36,784 nucleotides of DNA from Campylobacterota bacterium (GCA_030837195.1 JAUPKZ010000004.1:1-36784); one strand, 5' to 3'. Positions 8,716-18,526 are shown, numbered from the stretch's first letter. Made by a program: numbers and translations. The notes: a model not told the origin generated them from the sequence alone.

Positions 8716-11700
8716 ATGTATTTAGAAAGTAGAAGAACATTTTTAAAAGGCGCTGCATTTACTATTGCGGGTGCCTCTATAGTAAAGGGCGTTTTTACGA
8801 CTGATGCTGTTGCAGAGTCTGTAAAGGAGAGCAAATTTACAAATACTCCGGATTCTTTATCATTTTATCCTCCGATGAGCGAATGGAATGATTTTAAAGA
8901 ACTTGACGGAGATGATTGGAAAAGAGGCGGTATCGGTCGTCATGGTGTAAGAAGTGCATCAAATCCTGAAGGAATTGAAGTAAATGATTTTATGATTATT
9001 CCTACTGCATGTTCAAACTGTGAAGCTTCATGCGGACTTACTGCGTGGGTTGATAAAAAATCTTTTACAGTTAAAAAGTATATGGGAAATCCTCTTCATG
9101 CAGGTTCTCGCGGGCGTAACTGTGCTAAAGGATATGCAGTACAGTCACAAATGTATGATCCGGATCGTATAGCGTTTCCACTCAAGCGTGCTCCAGGTTC
9201 TGCACGCGGAGAAGGTAAATGGATTCGTACAACTTGGGATGAGGCTATGACCACTATCGGTAATAAAATGGCCGAAACTATAGAAAAAGGTGATGAAATC
9301 TCTAAAAAATCGGTAATGTTCCATGTTGGAAGACCGAATGAAAACGGATTTGTACCTGCTATTTGGCATACACTCGGATTAGATTCGTATAATTCTCATA
9401 CGAACATCTGTTCTGCAAATGGTCGTACCCCGACAATTCAGTTTGCAAATGATGACAGAACATCGCCGGATTGGGCAAACGCAAAACTTATTTTCTTAAA
9501 CTCTTCTCACGCAGCAGATGCAGGTCACTACTTTGCACAATCTGCAGCATTTATAGCAGATGCTAGAGCTAAGGGTGCGAAGATGGTCGTAATGGATCCG
9601 AGGATGTCAAACTCTGCAGGTATGGCAGACCTTTGGATTGCAGCATGGCCGGGGACTGAAGCGGTCGTTTATCTTTATTTGGCTCAAAGAATACTTAGTG
9701 AAAACAAGGTCAATAAAGAGTTTGTAAGAAAGTGGATAAACTGGGAAATATTTATGGATAACACTAAGTATTTAGAGTTTATGGTTAGTAAGGGTTATAT
9801 CTCTAAAGTTCCTGCAAACAATGACTTTGACTCGTTTTTGAGTGTATTAAAAGAGCTTTACGCTCCATATACGCTTGATTATGCGGTAAAAGAGACGCAT
9901 ATTCCTGCATATAAACTTGAAAAGTTATATGAGATGTTTATTTGGGCAGGTGATGCAATATCTACATATTTCTGGAGAGCAACTGCTGCTGGAAATCGCG
10001 GTGGATGGATGAGTGGTCGTGCAGGTTACTTTGCTATTGCACTTCGTGGCGGTATAGGTACTGAAGGCGGTACATTTTTCCATCACTGGCATGTTATCTC
10101 TGTATCAGGAAAAGGCGGAAGTGCTACGGTTGGTCAAGGTATGAGAGGAGCGAATGTTCCAAAAATCGATGTTTATAATGAACTAACATACCCACCTGAA
10201 TGGCCGTTGTCAACTTATGAGATGTCGTACCTTCTGCCTCACTTGCTCTCAGATACACAGTGGCAAGAGAAGTGGAGAGCAAAAGGGCTTCAAGTGCCTG
10301 AAAAACTCTCTGTTTATGTTCCTCGTATGTACAATCCGGTATGGATTAATCCGGATGGATTTAGATGGATTGAAGTTCTTAAAAATGAGTCAAAGATGGA
10401 ACTAACAATGAATCTTTCTCCTGTGTGGTCTGAGACAAACTGGTATATGGACTATATCTTACCGGTAGGACTTGCGGGAGAGAGACATGACCAACATTCA
10501 GAAGCAACTATGCCTGCTCGTTGGACATCATTCCGCCAACCTGTTTTAAGAGTAGCACTTGAAAAAATGGGCTGGAAACCAAAAAATCCTGCACGCGCTA
10601 CACTAGAGGCTCATATCAAAGCCGGTCTTGGTGAAGTTTGGGAAGATAACGAGTTCTGGTTTGAACTATGTGTAAACTATATTGACCCGACAGGAAAACT
10701 CGGAATCAAGCAAATGTGGGAGTCTAAGAAAAATCCTGGGCAACCGGTAACAATTGCAGAGTGGTACGATGCAGCATTCGGTGACAACTTGCCAAATCTA
10801 AAAGCAACGGCTACAAGTGATGAGAGATATAAAAATTCTGAATATCCGGTATATGAGTACTTAAGAGATCACGGTACATGGATGGAAGAGAACAATATCT
10901 ATTCAGCACAAGAACGAATAATTAAAGATGATGGCGAAAACTACATATCTCATGGTCATAAATATGACAAGCAGCATGTTCATATAAATAAAAGAACAGG
11001 TGTTATGAGTGTTGAGCATAATGGTAAAAAAGAGCCGATGGGTATTGAGATAGACGGCAAGAAAATGGAAGGTTTCGCAACGCTTAGCAAAAAGCTTGAT
11101 TTCTTTGTTGATTGGTTGGCAGAAGATTGGAAATGGCCTGAGTACTCTATCCCGTTCTATCCTAGAGATGAGAAAGAGAAAGAGGAGATGGTACATCTTG
11201 TTTCGCATGTAAATCATATGTATATGAAAGAAGAGAACTCTTATGCATTAAATACTGTATTTAGATTGCCATATAACATCCATACTCGTTCGGCTAACTC
11301 GAAGCACTTGATGGAGATTTCGCAAAACCATGACCCGATTTGGATACATACTTCAGATGCAAAAAGACAAGGATTTAAGCGCGGTGATGCTATCCGTGTA
11401 AGAATAGTAGATAGCGTCTCAGGTCTTGATTCCGGCTATTTTGTGGCTATGGCAGTACCGACGGAAGGCGTTCTTCCTGGAACACTTGCATGTTCACATC
11501 ACGGCGGTAGATGGAAACTTATCAATTCGGTCACTATTCCAAACGGGGTAAGTGATGGCAAGGTAGATCCAAAAGCAGTAAAAAGAGATCTTAATGACCC
11601 TAAATTTATTGATCATGCAGTCGAAAATGTAGGTAAAGACGGTGCTCAAATAAAAATTGAAGATTATAGCGGAACGGCAGGAATTAATAGCTTCGGTGTT

Positions 11701-12108
11701 CCGACTGCTGAAGTTCAAATGGACGGAAAAGAGGGTAAACTCAAATATGTAGAGGGTATCAAACCGTTTAAAGCAGAGAGATTCGCAGATTATAACAAAG
11801 ATAGTCAAAATATTTGGTGGGACGGACTTAGTGGTTCATGGCAAAATGCCGTAGCGGCTCCGCATCCGGATCCTGTTTCAGGTATGCATTGCTGGCACCA
11901 AAAAGTTATTTTAGAGCCTGTTCAAGCCGGCGATAAAATCGGTGATATTCATGTAAATTATGAAAATAACTTTAAAGTATATCAAGCATGGAGAGATAAT
12001 TTGACAAGAGGATTGGATGAAAACTCTAAGATTCGTCGTCCAAAACATATCAAGCGCCCATGGGTACCGCTTTCAGATAAGGCTTATGAGGTTAATATAA
12101 CTAAGTAA
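8716..12108 (+). CDS. Tat-targeted molybdopterin oxidoreductase catalytic subunit (PSR/TTR/Arr-like), substrate unknown
   Basis: SRRTFLKGAAFTIAGA twin-Arg signal; CSNCEASCG...GRNCAKG [4Fe-4S] motif; candidate Mo-ligand Cys in SHTNICSANGR; 1130 aa. Confidence 0.9.
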   Translation: MYLESRRTFLKGAAFTIAGASIVKGVFTTDAVAESVKESKFTNTPDSLSFYPPMSEWNDFKELDGDDWKRGGIGRHGVRSASNPEGIEVNDFMIIPTACSNCEASCGLTAWVDKKSFTVKKYMGNPLHAGSRGRNCAKGYAVQSQMYDPDRIAFPLKRAPGSARGEGKWIRTTWDEAMTTIGNKMAETIEKGDEISKKSVMFHVGRPNENGFVPAIWHTLGLDSYNSHTNICSANGRTPTIQFANDDRTSPDWANAKLIFLNSSHAADAGHYFAQSAAFIADARAKGAKMVVMDPRMSNSAGMADLWIAAWPGTEAVVYLYLAQRILSENKVNKEFVRKWINWEIFMDNTKYLEFMVSKGYISKVPANNDFDSFLSVLKELYAPYTLDYAVKETHIPAYKLEKLYEMFIWAGDAISTYFWRATAAGNRGGWMSGRAGYFAIALRGGIGTEGGTFFHHWHVISVSGKGGSATVGQGMRGANVPKIDVYNELTYPPEWPLSTYEMSYLLPHLLSDTQWQEKWRAKGLQVPEKLSVYVPRMYNPVWINPDGFRWIEVLKNESKMELTMNLSPVWSETNWYMDYILPVGLAGERHDQHSEATMPARWTSFRQPVLRVALEKMGWKPKNPARATLEAHIKAGLGEVWEDNEFWFELCVNYIDPTGKLGIKQMWESKKNPGQPVTIAEWYDAAFGDNLPNLKATATSDERYKNSEYPVYEYLRDHGTWMEENNIYSAQERIIKDDGENYISHGHKYDKQHVHINKRTGVMSVEHNGKKEPMGIEIDGKKMEGFATLSKKLDFFVDWLAEDWKWPEYSIPFYPRDEKEKEEMVHLVSHVNHMYMKEENSYALNTVFRLPYNIHTRSANSKHLMEISQNHDPIWIHTSDAKRQGFKRGDAIRVRIVDSVSGLDSGYFVAMAVPTEGVLPGTLACSHHGGRWKLINSVTIPNGVSDGKVDPKAVKRDLNDPKFIDHAVENVGKDGAQIKIEDYSGTAGINSFGVPTAEVQMDGKEGKLKYVEGIKPFKAERFADYNKDSQNIWWDGLSGSWQNAVAAPHPDPVSGMHCWHQKVILEPVQAGDKIGDIHVNYENNFKVYQAWRDNLTRGLDENSKIRRPKHIKRPWVPLSDKAYEVNITK

Positions 12109-12120
12109 GCAAACTTCTTC

Positions 12121-12155
12121 AGAGTTATGCATTTTTTGCGTAACTCTACTTTTTA
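12121..12155. terminator. Terminator between the convergent molybdoenzyme and thioredoxin genes
   Basis: AGAGTTATGC-ATTTTTT-GCGTAACTCT, 10-bp stem with one T.G pair, then ACTTTTT. Confidence 0.7.
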
Positions 12156-12638
12156 AAACTCTGCTAAAAACATTCTTGCAAATAGTCCCAAAGTAGTAGT
12201 GTATCCCACATCGCTATAAAAAAGCTCTCCATCGCTATTGTAAATTATTGTCGTTGGGAAAACGCTTATATTTAACTTTTTGCTCAAAGAGCCGTCTATG
12301 TCGTTTATAGTGTTAAATGTTAAGTTTTTGGATGCTAAATACTCTTTTATTTCATTATTTTTGCCTGATTTTACGGCTATTGTTACAACATTATAGTATC
12401 TTGAGAGAGTTTGAATATTTGGTGATTGGGTTTTGCATACAGGGCACCAAGTTGCCCAGAAATAAAGCAACAAAGGCTTGTCTTGCTGTAGTTGATAGAG
12501 CGAGTTGTCAAGAAGAGTAAGTTTAGATAAAACTAACTCTTCTTGATTTAAACCCGTGCTTCTATAGAAGCTAATAGTATTTGATATAGTTACAATTAAA
12601 AAGAGGGAGAATAAAATCTCTTTTATATATTTTTTTAT
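12153..12638 (-). CDS. Membrane-anchored thioredoxin-like protein; start non-canonical (ATA 12638 proposed; track start 12473)
   Basis: LLYFWATWCPVCKTQSPNIQ with CPVC. Open frame extends upstream as KKYIKEILFSLFLIVTISNTISFYRSTGLNQEELVLSKLTLLDNSLYQLQQDKP, giving a TM anchor, but without ATG/GTG/TTG. Confidence 0.7.
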   Translation of the reverse strand: MKKYIKEILFSLFLIVTISNTISFYRSTGLNQEELVLSKLTLLDNSLYQLQQDKPLLLYFWATWCPVCKTQSPNIQTLSRYYNVVTIAVKSGKNNEIKEYLASKNLTFNTINDIDGSLSKKLNISVFPTTIIYNSDGELFYSDVGYTTTLGLFARMFLAEF

Positions 12639-14284
12639 ATCATTATTCCTTTAATGGTAAAAAATAAAAATCCTGCCAATATTGCTGCAAAAGGTACGGT
12701 TATAATCCATGCGGCAACTATCTTTTTGATGGCATCTCTTTTGACATATTGAACTTTTCTAGCCTTTTTTATGCTCTTTTTTGTTAATTTTATAATTCTT
12801 TTTTCTTCGGCTATAAGCTTATAGAGCTCGACTATTCTTGTGTAATCTTCTTGCGTTTTTTCATCTTTTTCTTCTAGCTCTTTTAGCTCGGATGCGTAGG
12901 CATCTCTAGTGACAAGTTCATCTTTCATTATCGACATCTCTTCTTCAATAGAGTGGTTTTTATCATCTTTGATTTGTAGCCACTCTCTTAAAAAACCGAC
13001 GCCAAAAACACCACCGATTGCAATATGTGTAGAACTTACGGGAAGACCTAGTTGAGAAGCTATAATAACCGTTATGGATGCAGACATTGCTATTGAGAAT
13101 GCTCGTATTTGGTCAAGTTCAGTTATTTCGCTACCGACCGTTTTTATAAGTTTTGGCCCATAAAGAGCAAGCCCTATAGAGATTCCAAATGCCCCCACTG
13201 CCATTACCCATAGTGGAATAGATGCTTTTGATGAAACGCCGCCGTTAACTATTGCATCATTGATTGCAGCTAGCGGTCCTATGGCATTTGCAACATCATT
13301 CGCGCCGTGGGCAAAGCTAAGTAGTGCGGCAGAAAAAATAAGCGGAATTGTAAAAAGAGTATTTACAGATGCTTTTGTGTTTTCTAAAGTTTGCATATTT
13401 GCAGCAATTCTTTTTTTCACATAGCCATAAACGAAAACGGCAATAATTAAGCCGAATATAGAAGCAGTTAGGAAAGATGGACCTTTTGAAGTCTCAATAG
13501 AGATTAAGGGAAGAATATTTAAAATCTCTGCTATTTGACCCCAAATCTGTTTTAGTCCTTTTAGAATAATGTATGTAACAAAAGCATAAGACATTATTGC
13601 AACAAAAATCGGTACATACTTTTCTGCCGCTTCTATCTTATTTGTTTTAAATAAGATAGTTTTTTTGATGGAGTAGAGAAATATTGCTGCTATTATTCCA
13701 CCTAATAGCGGAGAAATTACCCAAGAAGCAACGATGCCTCCCATTGTTCCCCAGTTTACGACACTAAAGCCTGCAGCAGCAATACCGGCACCCATAACAC
13801 CTCCGACTATAGAGTGAGTGGTAGAAACCGGGGCTTGCATCATCGTTGCAAGGTTTAACCATAGTGCAGCTGCTAAAAGTGCCGCCATCATTGCCCATAT
13901 GAAAGTGTCTGCATGTCCGCTAAAAGCCGATATTTCTATGATGCCGTCTTTAATGGTTTTGACAACTTCACCACCCGCAATAAGCGCTCCGCTTGCCTCA
14001 AAAATAGCAGCTATTATAATAGCGGTGGTAAGGGTAAGGGCTTTTGAGCCAACAGCTGGACCGACATTGTTGGCAACATCGTTTGCCCCGATGTTCATAG
14101 CCATATATGCACCAAAAAGTGCAGCAACTGCTAAAAACATACTATTGGATATGCCGCCGTTGGTTAAAAAACTGTATGTTAAGACTCCAATAAGAAAAAA
14201 TAGAGCCAATCCAAATCTTGCAAAATCGGTTGCACTCTCTTTAAGAGCCTCTTTTTGAAGTTTGCTTACCGTTTGAATTTCCAT
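12635..14284 (-). CDS. pit: PiT-family inorganic phosphate (or related anion) transporter
   Basis: 549 aa; duplicated GANDVANNVGPAVGS / GANDVANAIGPLAA and STTHS / SSTHIAIGG signatures. Confidence 0.92.
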   Translation of the reverse strand: MEIQTVSKLQKEALKESATDFARFGLALFFLIGVLTYSFLTNGGISNSMFLAVAALFGAYMAMNIGANDVANNVGPAVGSKALTLTTAIIIAAIFEASGALIAGGEVVKTIKDGIIEISAFSGHADTFIWAMMAALLAAALWLNLATMMQAPVSTTHSIVGGVMGAGIAAAGFSVVNWGTMGGIVASWVISPLLGGIIAAIFLYSIKKTILFKTNKIEAAEKYVPIFVAIMSYAFVTYIILKGLKQIWGQIAEILNILPLISIETSKGPSFLTASIFGLIIAVFVYGYVKKRIAANMQTLENTKASVNTLFTIPLIFSAALLSFAHGANDVANAIGPLAAINDAIVNGGVSSKASIPLWVMAVGAFGISIGLALYGPKLIKTVGSEITELDQIRAFSIAMSASITVIIASQLGLPVSSTHIAIGGVFGVGFLREWLQIKDDKNHSIEEEMSIMKDELVTRDAYASELKELEEKDEKTQEDYTRIVELYKLIAEEKRIIKLTKKSIKKARKVQYVKRDAIKKIVAAWIITVPFAAILAGFLFFTIKGIMI

Positions 14285-14393
14285 AAAGTACCTTTGCTCA
14301 CCTACTACAGAGGTGCTTTTAATTATGTCGGTAAGATTATATAAAAATATTCTTTATAAAGTAATTAGTATTTATAAGGTTTTATATATATTG

Positions 14394-14933
14394 CTACTTT
14401 ATATAAGCTTTTATGATTTTTTGTTCCTCTAGAGGTCTGTCACCGCCTCTTTGCCCTGATGTCGGCACGCTTTCTAGTTTTTTGATTATACTTAGAGACT
14501 CGGCGCTAACTTGGCCAAAAATGGTATGTCTGCCGTTTAGCCATGGAGCAGGAGCGGTAGTTATGAAAAATTGGCTACCGTTTGTATGTGAACCCCTGTT
14601 TGCCATAGCAAGAATACCTGCACGATCAAAGACTTTATCTGTAAATTCGTCTTTAAACTCTTTTTTCCAGATGCTCTCTCCGCCTCTACCGCTACCCGTA
14701 GGGTCTCCGCCTTGGATCATAAAATTTTTTATAATACGGTGAAATACAAGACCGTTATAGTAGCCGTTTTTTACATGAGTCGTAAAGTTCTCAACTGCTA
14801 GAGGAGCCACTTCCGGAAATAGGTTTAATTCTATATTTCCTTGTGTCGTTTCAAGAATTACACGAGTAGATTTTTCCTCCGCACTTAGCGTTAAAGATAG
14901 CAATAGCAACATAAAAAGAATGATTTTTTTCAT
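14394..14933 (-). CDS. Cyclophilin-type peptidyl-prolyl cis-trans isomerase, exported
   Basis: FHRIIKNFMIQGGDPTGSGRGG, NGSQFFITTAPAPWLNGRHTIFG; signal peptide. Confidence 0.95.
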   Translation of the reverse strand: MKKIILFMLLLLSLTLSAEEKSTRVILETTQGNIELNLFPEVAPLAVENFTTHVKNGYYNGLVFHRIIKNFMIQGGDPTGSGRGGESIWKKEFKDEFTDKVFDRAGILAMANRGSHTNGSQFFITTAPAPWLNGRHTIFGQVSAESLSIIKKLESVPTSGQRGGDRPLEEQKIIKAYIK

Positions 14934-15030
14934 TTTTTTCTCCGATATTTAAATTTTTGGTAATTGTACCTATTTTTTGGTAATAGAAAATCTTAAGGCA
15001 GGAAGTTAAACATGTAATATAAAATATTAT

Positions 15031-15062
15031 TTTATTTTGCCGTAAATACACGGCAAAATAAA
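15031..15062 (-). terminator. Terminator-like inverted repeat downstream of HU gene
   Basis: TTTATTTTGCCGT-AAATAC-ACGGCAAAATAAA, perfect 13-bp arms and 6-nt loop. Confidence 0.7.
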
Positions 15063-15080
15063 TATAAAGAGGAAGAGGAG

Positions 15081-15365
15081 TTACTTTCCAGCTAAAACAC
15101 GGTCTTTAAGACCTTTTCCAGCTTTAAATTTAGGAACCATCTTATCTTTTGTAGTGTAAGTTTTACTAGTTCCAGGAACTTTACCGCTTTTGCCTTTTTG
15201 CATTGCTGCTTCAAAGCTACCAAAACCAACTAAAGAAACACTATCTTTCTTTACTAGAGCTGCAGTTACAGCTGCAGTAAAAGCCTTGATTGCAGCCTCA
15301 GCTTCTACTTTAGTTTTATAATTGCCACTTGCTTGTACCAGTTCAACGAATTGAGCTTTATTCAT
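15081..15365 (-). CDS. hup: HU-family nucleoid DNA-binding protein
   Basis: MNKAQFVELVQASGNYKTKVEAEAAIKAF...VSLVGFGSFE...; start at 15365 rather than track 15422. Confidence 0.92.
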   Translation of the reverse strand: MNKAQFVELVQASGNYKTKVEAEAAIKAFTAAVTAALVKKDSVSLVGFGSFEAAMQKGKSGKVPGTSKTYTTKDKMVPKFKAGKGLKDRVLAGK

Positions 15366-15461
15366 AAATCTACCCTTGAATTTATAAAGATTTTCCGAAA
15401 CTACTAAAACTAACAAATACAATTTTGCAGTGAAGTAATTCAGCTATAGACACTTTATAGT

Positions 15462-15695
15462 TTATTTGCTTAAAAATTTCTTCTTTTTATGAAAATATGC
15501 TAAAAAATGGTAGTTTTTACTCTTTTTTAGTCCAAAATTTGCACGCTTTAGTAGTTTTGCAACAATAATGCTTATTTGGTGCGTTATAACTAAAGGCGAT
15601 AATTCTTTTATTCTTTTATATCTGTTTTTATTTGCATGTATCGATAAAAAAACATCTTCTAAACCGTCTCTTTCTTGTTTGGTAAGTGTGCCCAT
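15462..15695 (-). CDS. Hypothetical protein (77 aa)
   Basis: Open frame adjacent to and co-oriented with the HTH gene. Confidence 0.5.
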   Translation of the reverse strand: MGTLTKQERDGLEDVFLSIHANKNRYKRIKELSPLVITHQISIIVAKLLKRANFGLKKSKNYHFLAYFHKKKKFLSK

Positions 15696-15699
15696 AAAC

Positions 15700-15939
15700 C
15701 TAATCCTCTAGTTTGTTTATTTTTCTTACAGCTCTAATGATCTCTTCATCTTCCAACTGCCCGAGCATTTTCATAACAATTACCGCTGCTTGCGGCTTTG
15801 CACGACCTAGCTTCCAGTCTTGATAGGTACGCATAGATATCCCTAGTGAAGTAGCCATATCCTTTAGAGATATTTTCTTCCCGTTGTTTTGAGACTCTAT
15901 CGAGTTATGAAGTATATTAAAGAGATCATCTATTTGCAT
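15700..15939 (-). CDS. Small HTH (XRE-like) DNA-binding protein
   Basis: ISLKDMATSLGISMRTYQDWKLGRAKPQAAVIVMKML resembles an HTH_3-like fold. Confidence 0.7.
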   Translation of the reverse strand: MQIDDLFNILHNSIESQNNGKKISLKDMATSLGISMRTYQDWKLGRAKPQAAVIVMKMLGQLEDEEIIRAVRKINKLED

Positions 15940-16191
15940 AGTGGTTATTATACGGATTATATACTTAAATATACATTTAAATCATATAAATATACTTAAA
16001 AATATATATTAAATATGTATTTAAGTATATTTTATATCTTAAAAACATTAATATATAATTTTTAAATTATAAAATATACGGAATATCGTATTTTATAGAT
16101 ATGAAAATATAATAAAAAAAGAGTAAAAAGTATTTTTTATTAAGTTTTAATTATTAGTTTAAAAGGATAGGAAAGATGTGTAAAATAGTTG

Positions 16192-17868
16192 CTATTTAGA
16201 TTCTATAGCTATTTTTTTGTTCGTAGGATGGAGTGTAATGTAGTTGTCGGATTCTACAAGATAAAACGGTTCATAATCTTTTTCGTCTGTTTTATAAATA
16301 AGCTCTTCGTTATTGTCTAGCACAAAAGAGATAGTGTTTATGCCGTGAAACTTATCATGTATGGTAATTTTTGCCTCTTTTGCGCTATTTGCGATTTTGA
16401 TCAGCCTTGCTTTTGTTTCATTTATTTGGTTTGTTAAAATAGGAACCTGTGAGAGTGAGTGTTTTTTTGCTCCCTCAAGTTTGTATCGTAAATCTTCCAA
16501 ATCTCTTTGTATATAGTTGTATTTGCTTACGAGCGTAGGAATGTCTTTATAGTTGATTTTAAAGATATTATTTTCACCGCTTACATTTTTTATGACTATT
16601 GAAGATGAAGCAAAAACTTTTAAATTGTTTTTTACTCTATCAATTGTTACATTTTCTGCATAGATCGTCCCGCCTAATGAGTCTTTTATCTCGACATTTG
16701 TAGCGTGAACTTCTCCTCCTTCAAGAAGATTTATTTTGGCATTATGACATCTTAGTTTGCCTTTGTGCCTATTGATGGCTGCAAATTTAGCCTCTTGATA
16801 TGAATCCTGATGGGTTGCGCCGTCTATTGTAAGATTGACTGCTCTAAGAATTGCTTTTGCGCCGACATGTCCGTTGATATGTATGGTTTCAGAGATAAGT
16901 TCAACACCCTCTCCTACACTGTCTAGGTTTGTGTCATTTTGAGAAATAATGACCTCTATGTTGTTTGCTTCATCCTTTACCACTTTATCCTGAACGCGTG
17001 ATAGCTGAGCCATTTTTATTTTATTGTCAACATAAAAATTCTCTTTATCAAGATGCACATAACCTTTAAGTTTACTTTTGTAGAGTTTTCTTTTATCTTC
17101 TTCTATAACCTCAATAGAATTTTTGTCAACTTTGCACTCTAGGTCATGTTTTGTTATTGAAAAGTTGCTGTCTATGATTTCGCCGAACGCATTAAAACCT
17201 TTTTTGCCGTGAATCGGTTTGATATACTCTACAAGAATTTCATCGTTATCAACTTCTATAAATTGTTGCTTGTCTTGTTTTTGTAAAAAATGAATTATAA
17301 GCCTGCCGCTTTGACCATTTTCAGGGTCTATGCCGTCAAAAAGAGGAATTTTTATATTTTTGCTAAATTTACCGTGATAAAGGTATTTGACAAATAATTT
17401 TATTTTTTCTCTCATCTCTTCATCAAAAATTTTGACTAATATTTTGTTTTTTGCTTTAATCTTATTGAGTTCTTGTATGAGAAGAGCATAAATCTCTTTT
17501 GGTTGATACCTAGTGTATGGAATTTGCGATTGAGGAGAGATGATTATGCTTGGATGTGTATTTTCCTGCGAAAAATCAATTGTATATTTAAGTACTAAAT
17601 CACTTGTTTTATCGTCTCTGGCGGTTATGGTATAGACTTGCTTTAGTTCAATATGCTCATCTACCATCTTTTGGCGATTGGAATAATAGTCTTTGATATC
17701 TTCGTTGTATAGGATAAACTCATCATTAGATACTGTTTTTATATAGGTATCGATATTATCTATATCAAAGCTCAGCGTAGCGCTTTTAAGACTGTTTTCT
17801 TTGATAATTTTATCTAGCGAAGCAGCGATATTTTTTGTTTTTATCTGTTTAGCAAGCAAGCAAATCAC
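16192..17868 (-). CDS. FapA/DUF342-family protein
   Basis: 558 aa with VEYIKPIHGKKGFNAFGE and beta-helix-like GGEVHATNVEIKDSLGGTIYAENVTID repeats. Confidence 0.8.
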   Translation of the reverse strand: MICLLAKQIKTKNIAASLDKIIKENSLKSATLSFDIDNIDTYIKTVSNDEFILYNEDIKDYYSNRQKMVDEHIELKQVYTITARDDKTSDLVLKYTIDFSQENTHPSIIISPQSQIPYTRYQPKEIYALLIQELNKIKAKNKILVKIFDEEMREKIKLFVKYLYHGKFSKNIKIPLFDGIDPENGQSGRLIIHFLQKQDKQQFIEVDNDEILVEYIKPIHGKKGFNAFGEIIDSNFSITKHDLECKVDKNSIEVIEEDKRKLYKSKLKGYVHLDKENFYVDNKIKMAQLSRVQDKVVKDEANNIEVIISQNDTNLDSVGEGVELISETIHINGHVGAKAILRAVNLTIDGATHQDSYQEAKFAAINRHKGKLRCHNAKINLLEGGEVHATNVEIKDSLGGTIYAENVTIDRVKNNLKVFASSSIVIKNVSGENNIFKINYKDIPTLVSKYNYIQRDLEDLRYKLEGAKKHSLSQVPILTNQINETKARLIKIANSAKEAKITIHDKFHGINTISFVLDNNEELIYKTDEKDYEPFYLVESDNYITLHPTNKKIAIESK

Positions 17869-18526
17869 TATAGTCGTATTTTAAAAGATTAAGATATAGC
17901 CTTCCGTTTTGCTGGATGATTCTAATGTCACTATCATAAATATCTAAAAATCTTTTTTTAATGGTTTTTCTTTGTGCAGACCTTAGGTTTAGCGACTTTA
18001 AATACTCTTTTAGCTCCACCATTTCTGAGTCTTCTAAGACTTCTGCTTCGTTTTTATAACTGAAATTTTCTACTTTTTGCGCTTCTAGCTGCTCTTTTTG
18101 AAGTTTGATATTTTTATGTACAAGTTCTAAAATATTTTTAAGCTGTTCATCTTTTGTAGTATAAATCTCTTCTATTTTGTCTTTCTCTTGACGCAAAAGT
18201 TGCTCTTTGTCATCAATGAGTTTGTCAATTTTAGCCTCCAAAAACTCAATCTTGTTTTTTAAAAAGCTGTTCTCTTTTTGATATAAAGATAGTAGTGTTG
18301 CGACCGTTATTTTGGATTTTTGAGGTAAAACAGACTGCTTTTGTATGTTCTTTTGCTCAAGCGGTGTGTTGATGATTTCTTGTTTAGTCGCCATAGGCGG
18401 TGTTACGATTATATAGACGGTATCGTTTTCTACAATATAGTCTATTTTTTTTGCTCTTATTTTTGAACTAAGCATCTCTTTAGACATTTTAAATTGTTTG
18501 CAATATTCATCAACGCTAAGTCGCAT
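17849..18526 (-). CDS. Coiled-coil protein with HTH-like N-terminus
   Basis: MRLSVDEYCKQFKMSKEMLSSKIRAKKIDYIV followed by a heptad-rich region; overlaps the FapA-like gene by 20 bp. Confidence 0.65.
   Translation of the reverse strand: MRLSVDEYCKQFKMSKEMLSSKIRAKKIDYIVENDTVYIIVTPPMATKQEIINTPLEQKNIQKQSVLPQKSKITVATLLSLYQKENSFLKNKIEFLEAKIDKLIDDKEQLLRQEKDKIEEIYTTKDEQLKNILELVHKNIKLQKEQLEAQKVENFSYKNEAEVLEDSEMVELKEYLKSLNLRSAQRKTIKKRFLDIYDSDIRIIQQNGRLYLNLLKYDYSDLLAC

Noticed and set aside
13818-14258. 146-aa + strand ORF
   Set aside because: Antisense to pit's conserved region; shadow ORF.
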